A model generated the notes under the pieces. The model did not search any database and was not told the DNA's origin. It saw only the letters and a list, made by a program, of their open reading frames with translations. A stretch of 64,000 nt of DNA from Verrucomicrobiales bacterium (GTDB lineage: Bacteria > Verrucomicrobiota > Verrucomicrobiia > Verrucomicrobiales > DEV007), in contig JAEUHH010000079.1 in the NCBI GenBank assembly GCA_016795505.1, positions 48,765-112,764 on the forward strand. Reading direction: 5' to 3'. Made by a program: the position numbers and the translations under genes. Shown here piece after piece: positions 57,068 to 64,000 of the stretch (positions are counted from its first letter, which is position 1; every line of letters begins with the position of its first letter).

Positions 57068-57820
57068 TCAGGCGGCCCGGGCGGTGTAAATCGAGGAAAT
57101 CCCGCCCCAGAGTGGCAGCGCGGCGGCTTCGGCGAAGCCGTTTGCTTCGATCAGACCGCACATCGCCGCTCCCGCCGGAAAGCGCTCGATCGATTCGCCG
57201 AGGTAGGCATACGCTCCGCGATTGCCCGTCAGCCAACCACCCAGCGACGGCAGCACACGATGCAGGTAAAAACGATACGGAGCCCGCAGCAGCGGTGCGT
57301 TGGGCAGGGAAAAGTCGAGAATGACGAGCCGACCTCCCGGTTTCAGCACCCGGCGCATTTCGCCCAACGCCCCCTGCCAGGACTCCATGTTGCGCAGGCC
57401 GTAGCCGATCGTCACGGCATCGAAAACGGCATCGGGAAAAGGCAGCCTCATCCCATCGGCCACGACGAGAGCCGGCAGCCCCCGATCCCGGGCGTGGCGC
57501 AGCATCGGCGCGCAAAAATCCGCTCCAATCACCCGAGTCCCCGGCCCGCAGGCCCGGCTCACCGCCTCGGCGAGATCCCCGCTGCCGGTCGCGAGATCCA
57601 GTACGTAGGACGGTCGCTCCGCCGCCACGATCCGCGCCACCCGCCGCCGCCAGAGCACGTCAATGCCGAGACTAAGCACGTGATTCGTCAGCACGTAGCG
57701 GTCCGCGATGGCGGCAAAAGCGCCCCGGACGAAGACCGGATCCTGATCCCTGTGGGGCGCGGTGGACATGCTGGACATTCGACTGCCGCCCGCGCCGGCG
57801 ACCCTGATTTGATCACCCAT
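57068..57820 (-). CDS. ubiE: Demethylmenaquinone/ubiquinone C-methyltransferase
   Basis: 250 residues from ATG 57820; ATG 57778 is an alternative. SAM-dependent methyltransferase of menaquinone or ubiquinone synthesis. Motifs: FAAIADRYVLTNHVLSLGIDVLWRRR, the SAM loop LDLATGSGDLAEAV, FCAPMLRHARDRG, ADGMRLPFPDAVFDAVTIGYGLRN and LKPGGRLVILDFSLP. The end (WGGISSIYTARA) is also typical. Verrucomicrobiota usually make menaquinone, so MenG is the more likely role. tRNA-Leu lies upstream on the same strand. Confidence 0.93.
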   Translation of the reverse strand: MGDQIRVAGAGGSRMSSMSTAPHRDQDPVFVRGAFAAIADRYVLTNHVLSLGIDVLWRRRVARIVAAERPSYVLDLATGSGDLAEAVSRACGPGTRVIGADFCAPMLRHARDRGLPALVVADGMRLPFPDAVFDAVTIGYGLRNMESWQGALGEMRRVLKPGGRLVILDFSLPNAPLLRAPYRFYLHRVLPSLGGWLTGNRGAYAYLGESIERFPAGAAMCGLIEANGFAEAAALPLWGGISSIYTARAA

Positions 57821-57853
57821 CGCCCTGCCCCGCCATTTCAGCCGGGCGGGCGT

Positions 57854-57939
57854 TGGTGCTCACGAGAGGACTCGAACCTCCACGGGTATTCCCCACTAGA
57901 ACCTGAATCTAGCGCGTCTACCAATTCCGCCACATGAGC
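57854..57939 (-). tRNA. tRNA-Leu (anticodon CAG)
   Basis: Minus-strand cloverleaf of 86 nt including an encoded CCA. The acceptor stem pairs GCTCATG with CGTGAGC, the anticodon stem CTAGA/TCTAG frames the loop TTCAGGT (anticodon CAG at 57905-57903), a long class II variable arm is present, and the T arm is GGAGGTTCGAGTCCTC. Confidence 0.97.
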
Positions 57940-58156
57940 ATTACCGAGGAACCGCTCCAGAGCCGTCACCGGCCCGTCGGCTGTTCCGAACGCGAGCGGT
58001 GAATAAAGCCCCAACCCTGCACAAGACAACCGGAAATTTTTCTCAATCAGCGCGTCCAGTCGGGTGGTCGTTTGGATGGCTGTCTTGCCCGGCCGGACTT
58101 GGGTTGAAGCCGGAGCGCTGCCCGTGCCCAACCGCTTCCACGCCCGGCTTTAGTCG

Positions 58157-58238
58157 CTACCGCGCCTCCCCCACCGCATCCGTCCCCCGCTCCACCGTCC
58201 GGCACAAAAACGCGTCGGAGGTGAGCAGCGAGGTGATC
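58157..58238 (-). pseudogene. 3'-end remnant of a DUF1592/DUF1585-type gene
   Basis: On the minus strand WITSLLTSDAFLCRTVERG followed by a short tail and stop, matching the C-terminus of the intact gene at 61317 ([19 protein letters not shown]). The DNA match is 58184-58238 against 61329-61383, 50 of 55 bases, same orientation. No other part of the gene is present. The rest of the 57940-58308 spacer holds nothing I can identify beyond the promoter area of the sigma-factor cassette. Confidence 0.8.
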
Positions 58239-58308
58239 CATCCAACCTGGCATTCCATGCGGGAACTTTTTCTGTAGGGATCCGCCCGCGCATTCATACT
58301 GATTGTGC

Positions 58309-58812
58309 ATGGACGAATGCGAACAGGGTTCCCGGTTTCGGGAATGGCATCGGAGGCACCGGGGGATCATCCTCCGGATCGCCCGCGCCAACGCTTCGCT
58401 CATACCTGATCAGGAGGACCTGATTCAGGAAATCCTGCTCCAGCTCTGGCACTCCATCCCGAATTTCGAGGGGAAATGCAAGGAATCATCCTGGGTCTAT
58501 CGCGTCGCCCTGAACACGGCAATCACCTACGGGCGGAGGGAAAAAAGGCTGCGGGAAAGGACGCTGATGATGGCATCGGACCTCCACATCCTGAAAGAAA
58601 CGTCCCAGCCCCGAAATGAAAAACTGGAGTGGCTCTATGAACAGATTCGTGGCTTCGACCCGATCAACCGGTCTCTCCTGCTGCTCCATCTGGACGGTCT
58701 GAGCTATCAAGAGATCGCCGAGATCCTCGGTATCTCGGAAAAAAACGTGGGCGTGAAACTCTCCCGTCTCCGGCAAATCCTCACCCAGAAAGCCAACGAC
58801 GATGAACTTTGA
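58309..58812 (+). CDS. ECF-family sigma factor
   Basis: 167 residues from ATG 58309. Region 2 is DQEDLIQEILLQLWHSIPNFEGKCKESSWVYRVALNTAITYGRRE; region 4 is DPINRSLLLLHLDGLSYQEIAEILGISEKNVGVKLSRLRQIL with a helix-turn-helix. It overlaps the next gene by 11 bp, so the pair is translationally coupled. The base composition is a little less GC-rich than the surroundings. It is a different subgroup from the sigma factor at 19685. Confidence 0.92.
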   Translation: MDECEQGSRFREWHRRHRGIILRIARANASLIPDQEDLIQEILLQLWHSIPNFEGKCKESSWVYRVALNTAITYGRREKRLRERTLMMASDLHILKETSQPRNEKLEWLYEQIRGFDPINRSLLLLHLDGLSYQEIAEILGISEKNVGVKLSRLRQILTQKANDDEL

Positions 58813-59920
58813 GGATCTGAAAGTCATCTGGGACACGGAGAACGAACGCCCTGCGTTCACTCTGGACGAGGAAGCGCTCAGCCGGGCGGTGGTGAGACGC
58901 GCGGAAAAGTTTCGCCGGCAGATTTTCTGGCGGGACTGGCGGGAGATCGGCGTGGCTCTGATCCTCGTCGTCGTCTTTCTGTGGCAAGGGATCACGAGTA
59001 TAGGCAAAGCCGGTGGGGAGGTCACGTTGTTGGGTTGGTCTCACTTCATCACGGCGCTGGCCTGCGCGTTTGTGGCTGGATTCATCCGGATCAGCGTTCA
59101 ACGGCAGAAGGCCCGGGAGGCAAGCCATGCCGACTCGATCGAAGGAAACCTGAAGAAGCTGTCCTCCCATTTGAGTCTGCAGATCCGGCTCTTGAACAGC
59201 GTGGGATGGTGGTATCTCCTGCCACTGCTGCCCGGAGGTATCCTTTTCATCGCCGTCACGTCGGAAGATGGAGCCGAATTCTGGGGACGAAGCCTATTCG
59301 TGCTCCTCCTCTTTGGCGGCATTCTCTGGCTGAACCTCTGGGTGGCGGGCAGACACCTGCTGCCGCAACTGCAAGAGGTGGCCTGGCTCCTGGCCACGCT
59401 GGAGAACCACGGAGAGCAGGTCGCCTCCGCAGTCCCATCACCGCGTCCGGAAACGGAATCGACGGTTCGGGGGATCTCCCGTTTCCTGTTGGTCGCCCTC
59501 ATCTTGACGGGCATCGGATGGTTCGTGTTTCTCGTGCTTCCTGACGGCGATGCCTCCCTCGAGCCGGCTGTCGGGAGCAGGCCAGTTTCCGAATCCGGCT
59601 ACGCCAAGGTGGCTCCCTTCTCGGGGGTGCGATGGGAGGGCGACCAAGTGATCGTCCGGCTCGGGAAAGACTGGCGCCGGCTCGTCTCGATCGATGGCAT
59701 TCCGACCGATCGGATCATGGCCTTTGCCCGCGAGGAATTCGGTGATCGGGCCCGCAAACGATTCGGCGAAGACTTGCCGGAACTGTTGGCAAAAATGGGC
59801 CACGACCCCGCCTGGGAGGTGATGCTGGAACTCGCCACCGGTGACGGCACCACCGAGTCGCTGAAAACCAAAATGACCAAGCAAAATCGCGATCTCGTTC
59901 GCGATCAAGGCATCGAATAG
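58802..59920 (+). CDS. Membrane protein, putative anti-sigma factor with extracytoplasmic domain
   Basis: 372 residues. The cytoplasmic N-terminus (about 1-50) is small and charged, followed by about five membrane helices (GVALILVVVFLWQGI, ITALACAFVAGFIRI, YLLPLLPGGILFIAV, LFVLLLFGGILWLNLWV, FLLVALILTGIGWFVFLVL). The last 100 residues are outside: FSGVRWEGDQVIVRLGKDW, LVSIDGIP, DRARKRFGEDLPELLAKMGH, a module I associate with exported serine hydrolases and S41 peptidases. The 11-bp overlap with the sigma gene argues for an anti-sigma role; a ligand-sensing outer domain is inference. Confidence 0.75.
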   Translation: MNFEDLKVIWDTENERPAFTLDEEALSRAVVRRAEKFRRQIFWRDWREIGVALILVVVFLWQGITSIGKAGGEVTLLGWSHFITALACAFVAGFIRISVQRQKAREASHADSIEGNLKKLSSHLSLQIRLLNSVGWWYLLPLLPGGILFIAVTSEDGAEFWGRSLFVLLLFGGILWLNLWVAGRHLLPQLQEVAWLLATLENHGEQVASAVPSPRPETESTVRGISRFLLVALILTGIGWFVFLVLPDGDASLEPAVGSRPVSESGYAKVAPFSGVRWEGDQVIVRLGKDWRRLVSIDGIPTDRIMAFAREEFGDRARKRFGEDLPELLAKMGHDPAWEVMLELATGDGTTESLKTKMTKQNRDLVRDQGIE

Positions 59921-59987
59921 ATCCGAAAACACTTCATTCAATCCGCTTTCGATCCCACACTCCGCCCAATTCAAACTCATACCCGGC

Positions 59988-61316
59988 ATGAACATCCAAA
60001 CCATCCTCCGTGTCGCGGCGCTCGCATGGATCACCACAGCCGGTTTTTCCGAGGAAACGCGGACGTGGACAAGCCTGGCGACGGGGCGCCCGTTTGCGGG
60101 AGTTTTCGTCTCTGCCACGGAGACTTCCGTGTCGATCCGTCGCGCGGCGGACCACGTGGTCTTTGAGGTGAAAAAGGCCGATCTTGTGCCGGAGGATCTG
60201 GATTGGATCACGCGGCACATTCAGGAGGCACCTCCCGCGGGAGCCGTGGACGACCTCTCGGAACTGATTTCAAGAATCCCCGGGGAGCAGAATACCCCGG
60301 CGGTCGCGGTGCTCGTGATCGAACGGGGTGCGATCCGTGGAATGGGCGTCGCCGGCGTGAGGAAGGCCGGGGATCTGGCGAAGGTCGGGATGGACGACAA
60401 GTGGCACCTGGGGTCCTGCACCAAATCCATGACCGCCACCCTCGCAGCGACTTTCGTGGAGGAAGGCGCGATCAACTGGGAGACCACCGTCGGCGAAGTG
60501 CTGGGGAAGAAAATGAAAATACTCAAGGACTACGAGCCGGTCACCTTGGGACTGCTCCTGGCGAACCGGGGTGGCATTCCCGGCTCGGTACCGGACACGG
60601 TTTTCGCCGGCGTCGAAACCGGGACCGCGGTCAGGGATCTGAGCGCGAGAGAGATTCTGAAGCAACGCGCCGGATACGCCGAAGCTGTTCTGAACGTGCC
60701 GCCCGCCAGTCCGCCGGGCACCCGTTTTCAATATTCCAACTCGGGCTACGTGGTAGCCGGAGTCATGCTCGAAGTCCTGACGGGCAAGCCGTGGGAAGAA
60801 CTGATCGAGGAACGGATCTTCAACCCGCTGGGGATGACGAATTCCGGCTTTGGAAACGCCGCTCGCAGCGACAAACAAAACCCCTCCCAGCCCTGGCCTC
60901 ACCAGGATGACGGGTCCCCCGTCCCACCGGGCTCTGGGGACGACAACAGTTGGGTGCTCGGCCCGGCCGGCACCGTGCATGGTTCCCTGAAAGACATCGC
61001 TCGGTATCTTACCATGCACTCCACTCTCGAGGCCGGCCCGGTGTTGAAGAAACGCGCAACCTTCGACTTTCTTCATACGGCGGTTCCCGGGAACAACGAC
61101 TATGCGAGGGGGTGGATCGTGGCGACGACCCCGTGGTCGCAAGGTCCGGCGATCTCCCATGATGGTTCAAACACGATGAATCATTGCAGCGTCTGGATCG
61201 CGCCCAAACGCAGAGCTGCCGTTGCCGCTTTCACGAACAGCGGGAGAAACGGCAACGAGACCTGCCGCGCGGCGATCCAGATCGTCACGGAAGCGTTTTT
61301 CCAAGGCCCACCTTGA
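59988..61316 (+). CDS. Exported serine beta-lactamase-like hydrolase with SHD1-like domain
   Basis: 442 residues. The signal peptide is about 1-21. An SHD1-like beta module follows (WTSLATGRPFAGVFVSATE to VFEVKKADLVPEDLDWI, about 27-75), a domain known from Verrucomicrobiota and Planctomycetes. The catalytic domain is class C beta-lactamase/esterase type: SCTK with Ser and Lys in WHLGSCTKSMTA, YSN in FQYSNSGYVVAGVML, and a late HDGSNTMNH. Hydrolytic target unknown (esterase, peptidase or D-amino-acid amide). It is encoded 67 bp after the putative anti-sigma gene. Its stop codon abuts that of the convergent DUF1592 gene. Confidence 0.9.
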   Translation: MNIQTILRVAALAWITTAGFSEETRTWTSLATGRPFAGVFVSATETSVSIRRAADHVVFEVKKADLVPEDLDWITRHIQEAPPAGAVDDLSELISRIPGEQNTPAVAVLVIERGAIRGMGVAGVRKAGDLAKVGMDDKWHLGSCTKSMTATLAATFVEEGAINWETTVGEVLGKKMKILKDYEPVTLGLLLANRGGIPGSVPDTVFAGVETGTAVRDLSAREILKQRAGYAEAVLNVPPASPPGTRFQYSNSGYVVAGVMLEVLTGKPWEELIEERIFNPLGMTNSGFGNAARSDKQNPSQPWPHQDDGSPVPPGSGDDNSWVLGPAGTVHGSLKDIARYLTMHSTLEAGPVLKKRATFDFLHTAVPGNNDYARGWIVATTPWSQGPAISHDGSNTMNHCSVWIAPKRRAAVAAFTNSGRNGNETCRAAIQIVTEAFFQGPP

Positions 61317-63920
61317 TCAATCGGTCGCCCCCCGCTCCACTGTCCGATACAAAAACGCGTCGGAGGTGACGAGCGAGGTGATCAGGGCCTTCATGCTGCC
61401 GCCGCTGTCGCGGTAGGCGCGATGCGCGGCTTGGAGCACGGGCGCGTCGTGGAGCGTTTCATTGCGGCCCATCCAGAAACGGAACGCATGCCGCACGAAG
61501 ACCTGCTCGACCCGCTCGCTCGCGGCGAGCTTCTCGATCATCTCGATCGCATTCCCGACCGGCCCGTCGAGCGCGGGATCACCCGATGCGATGATCTCGC
61601 CGCTGGCATCGACGGGTTTGTCCAGCTCGGTGGTGCGATAGAGCCCGGCGTGATTGTACATCTCAAACGGCAGCCCGAGCGGATCCATCTTTTCGTGACA
61701 GGTCCAGCAATACTTCTCGCGCGTCACCCGCATCCGCTCGCGAAGGGTGCTCTCCGGCTCGACGGGGAGCTGGGCATCGACGGTGATGGGCACATCGGGA
61801 ATCCCGCCGCCGAGGAGCCGCTCGCGGATCCAGATGCCGCGATGGATGGCGTGGTTGTCCATCGCATCGGAGTGCGAGACGAGCCAGCTGGGGTGAGTGA
61901 GAATGCCGAGCCGTTCGCCTGCGGGCGCGGTGGCGAGGAAACGCTCGGGTTTCATCGATCCGGCCCCGAAGGAAGGACGGCTGACGCGCGCGAATTCCGC
62001 CGGCCCCTCCAGATCCGCCTTGGCGACATCGACGCTGACGGTGTCCTGGCTCCGCTGCCGACGGGCGAGTTCGACTCTCTTCTTTTCGGCCTCGAAGGCC
62101 TTTTTCTGGCGGTCGAGTGATTTCGCGAGAGCACGATCATCCGGAGTCTCTTTCAAGCGCGCCTCGGTAGCGGCGATTTCCTCCTGCAGGGCCGTCAGCG
62201 ATGCCTCTTCCGCGTCCTTGGCGGCGGCATCGCCCGCCTTTTTGGCGGCGAGGGCGGCCTTCTTTTCCTCCGCGGTGTGTTTCCGGCCGAAATAGACTTT
62301 GTCGATCTCGGTCGCGACAACCTGCCGGGTGGTGAGGAGTTCCTTTAGCACGTCGCGGTCCTTTTCGAGGATGATCTCGATGAGGCGATCGGTGCTCGCG
62401 GTCGCGTGGAACATGGCGAAGTAGTGGGCATCCCCGCGCGTCGGCACGCCGGTGTCGGCGAGGGCACGGTTGTCCTTGCAGATGGCGCCGCCGAGGTCGT
62501 GATCGAAGTAGTCGCGGAAAAATTGCAGGACGCGCGGCTTGCGGATCGCCTCATCATCGAGCAGACGCCCGATCTCCCGCTCGACATCCGCGCGGGTGCG
62601 CATGCGACCCTCGACAATGGCGGCGCGGAGGGCCGGATCGGGCTTGAGGTAGCGCAGGGCGTGATTGACGGCGAGCCCGAGTTCCCAATCCTGCAGCATC
62701 ACGCGGCCATGCTCGTCCGGCGTTCCCAACTCGGCCAACTCGGGACGGAACAGGGCATCGCGATCGAGAAAAATGGCCGACAATCCCATGAGAATGCCGT
62801 CTTTCCTGCCGACCTTGGCGATGGAGTCTTTCACGAGCGTCACATAGTCGTCCGACTCCGCCGCGGTCGGCGGGCGGAAGGCGAGCGCTTCAAAGAGGTA
62901 ATCCACCGCCGCGCGCAGGGCCTCATCAGTGGGGGCGGCGTCCTCCTCTTTCATCAGATCGATCAAGGGCGTCGCCGGTCTGAGGAATTTCGGGCTGTAA
63001 ACGATGGCCGTGGGCAGGCCGCGGAGATCGCCCGGCGGTCTGACCTTGTCGTAGGTCGCGGGATCGTCGGTGATCTGCTCGGGCATGCCGACGAGGCTGA
63101 GCGGCCCGTAGGCCATGTACTCCAGGATGTCCTCCGCCTTGCCGAGAATCTGGGTCGCCTCGGCGCTGTTGACGGAATAAAAATCGGGATAGTTCTCGAA
63201 GCCATGTTTCCGCGCCGAGGACAGCACCACGGGCACGCTTTTCACGGAAGTGGCGTAAGCGACGGTGCCGCCCATCCAACGCAGGATGTTGTCGACGCCA
63301 AAGTAGAGTTTCAGTTCGCCGCCATGGTTTGTGGGAACGGCGTCGCCATGCGTCCGCAGCCCCGGCCGGGCGGGATCATAGGGCGGCTCGGTGTTGATGA
63401 GTTCGTTGAGCCGCGTGATGTGCTCCTGCGGCGTGACGCGCCAGAGTCTCGCCGGCGAGGCGGTCGGCTTCAGCGTGATGCCTTCGGGGACCTTGCCGAA
63501 AAGGAGATCGTGATCGACGAAGTTCGCCTTCTTCGGATCGAGATGGGCGTGAAAGCCGCCCTTGTCCGCGAGAGCCCGCTGCAATTCGCCCACGATCCAA
63601 TCGGCAAAGCGGAGCCGCGCGACGACCTCCGGCTTCGGCTTTTTCTCGGGAGGCATTTCCCGCAGGGCGACCTGCGCCCAGACCGATTTCCAGACGGCGG
63701 CATTGGTTTCATCGACGGCTCCGAGATCGAGCAGATTGAGGTCGGCTTCGGCGGTGGTGTCGTCGTGGCATTCGACGCAATGCTTGTCGAGAAAGCTCCG
63801 CGCGAGCCCCTCGAAGGGCTCCTGCACCGGCTCGCCCGGCGTGTAGGTCTCCGCCGCCTGCGCCCCGCTGCCGGCGAGGAACAGGATCGCCACACAGACG
63901 ACGAAGCCAGTCCGTCTCAT
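61317..63920 (-). CDS. DUF1592/DUF1588/DUF1585 cytochrome-c-like exported protein
   Basis: 867 residues. Signal peptide [10 protein letters not shown]. The first haem-type motif is CVECH near residue 48; a second, CWTCH, lies in the DUF1588 part. Domain order by pattern: cytochrome-c-like head, DUF1587 ([14 protein letters not shown]), DUF1595 ([12 protein letters not shown]), DUF1592 ([18 protein letters not shown]), DUF1588 ([30 protein letters not shown]), DUF1585 ([18 protein letters not shown] to [14 protein letters not shown]). These proteins abound in Verrucomicrobiota and Planctomycetes, often in polysaccharide-related clusters; function unknown. A charged, Ala/Lys/Glu-rich coiled-coil insertion sits at about residues 540-630. 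Its start overlaps the upstream gene's stop by 3 bp (63917-63919). Confidence 0.93.
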   Translation of the reverse strand: MRRTGFVVCVAILFLAGSGAQAAETYTPGEPVQEPFEGLARSFLDKHCVECHDDTTAEADLNLLDLGAVDETNAAVWKSVWAQVALREMPPEKKPKPEVVARLRFADWIVGELQRALADKGGFHAHLDPKKANFVDHDLLFGKVPEGITLKPTASPARLWRVTPQEHITRLNELINTEPPYDPARPGLRTHGDAVPTNHGGELKLYFGVDNILRWMGGTVAYATSVKSVPVVLSSARKHGFENYPDFYSVNSAEATQILGKAEDILEYMAYGPLSLVGMPEQITDDPATYDKVRPPGDLRGLPTAIVYSPKFLRPATPLIDLMKEEDAAPTDEALRAAVDYLFEALAFRPPTAAESDDYVTLVKDSIAKVGRKDGILMGLSAIFLDRDALFRPELAELGTPDEHGRVMLQDWELGLAVNHALRYLKPDPALRAAIVEGRMRTRADVEREIGRLLDDEAIRKPRVLQFFRDYFDHDLGGAICKDNRALADTGVPTRGDAHYFAMFHATASTDRLIEIILEKDRDVLKELLTTRQVVATEIDKVYFGRKHTAEEKKAALAAKKAGDAAAKDAEEASLTALQEEIAATEARLKETPDDRALAKSLDRQKKAFEAEKKRVELARRQRSQDTVSVDVAKADLEGPAEFARVSRPSFGAGSMKPERFLATAPAGERLGILTHPSWLVSHSDAMDNHAIHRGIWIRERLLGGGIPDVPITVDAQLPVEPESTLRERMRVTREKYCWTCHEKMDPLGLPFEMYNHAGLYRTTELDKPVDASGEIIASGDPALDGPVGNAIEMIEKLAASERVEQVFVRHAFRFWMGRNETLHDAPVLQAAHRAYRDSGGSMKALITSLVTSDAFLYRTVERGATD

Positions 63921-64000
63921 GCCAGGATTTCCCGGAGAGGCCCTTTGCCGGAGTCGAACTTGGCGGCGAGCTTTTCCGTCATGTTGTAGCGCTCCACCGG
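63917..64000 (-). CDS. C-terminal end of an unidentified gene upstream of the DUF1592 gene
   Basis: Only 27 residues and the stop are in the window ([20 protein letters not shown] is the visible start). The stop TGA overlaps the next ATG in ATGA, so the two genes are translationally coupled. DUF1552 proteins often accompany DUF1592 genes, but too little is visible to identify this one. Confidence 0.7.
   Translation of the reverse strand, partial: PVERYNMTEKLAAKFDSGKGPLREILA

Noticed and set aside
62406..63989. 527-codon plus-strand open frame
   Set aside because: Antisense to the DUF1592 gene; no domain pattern.

Overview
The window looks like a 64-kb piece of a high-GC bacterial chromosome, most likely from the Verrucomicrobiota. 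The basis is family content: a DUF1592/DUF1588/DUF1585 haem protein, a serine hydrolase with an N-terminal SHD1-like domain, an ECF sigma factor paired with a FecR-LamG protein, a GldG-DUF4340 pair, kinase-TPR membrane proteins and abundant REP-like palindromes. No rRNA gene is present, so the rank stays uncertain. The only RNA gene found is a tRNA-Leu(CAG).

Layout. 1-3315 (minus) is the N-terminal 1,105 codons of a large Cas9; its C-terminus, and any cas1/cas2 and array lying downstream of it, are off the left edge. Next come two tandem paralogues of unknown function (3528-5406) and a 1.4-kb palindrome-rich spacer. 6808-12610 is a forward run: SGNH hydrolase, D-Ala-D-Ala carboxypeptidase, sugar-phosphate isomerase/epimerase-like protein, alpha/beta hydrolase and RND-type outer-membrane lipoprotein. 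12617-20227 (minus) holds a TerB/DUF697-like protein, the 2-oxoglutarate dehydrogenase E2 and E1 genes, a FecR-LamG protein and its ECF sigma factor. 20811-26038 (minus) holds a ferritin-like/ATP-grasp fusion, a glycine-rich RRM protein and an AlgJ/AlgI-like O-acylation pair. 26292-33072 (plus) holds an HpcH/HpaI aldolase, nadD, a fused 5-oxoprolinase/hydantoinase and gatA. 33088-51143 (minus) holds an ankyrin-L,D-transpeptidase, a PQQ-type sugar dehydrogenase, an SlyD-like isomerase, a second RRM protein, an AsmA-like giant, a GT-C glycosyltransferase, a CysQ-like phosphatase and a three-gene group with two kinase-like proteins that both lack the catalytic aspartate. 51403-57057 (plus) holds a terpenoid-cyclase-fold protein, a small membrane protein and gldG-DUF4340, with one small minus-strand gene at 52812-53018. 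Then come ubiE/menG and the tRNA (minus), an ECF sigma-membrane protein-serine hydrolase cassette (plus), and the DUF1592 protein (minus).

Three things stand out. First, the Cas9 carries a zinc-ribbon HNH domain resembling that of IscB, in a gene that appears less GC-rich than its neighbours. Second, a dispersed palindromic element of about 50-75 bp is present in six copies; three lie in frame inside conserved genes (the E2 linker, the ferritin/ATP-grasp fusion and the hydantoinase), recalling protein-coding palindromic elements such as those of Rickettsia. Third, the ECF-sigma/serine-hydrolase cassette is flanked by a 55-bp direct repeat derived from the 3' end of the DUF1592 gene, suggesting insertion or gene decay there. 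All family assignments rest on motifs read by eye; no database search was run.
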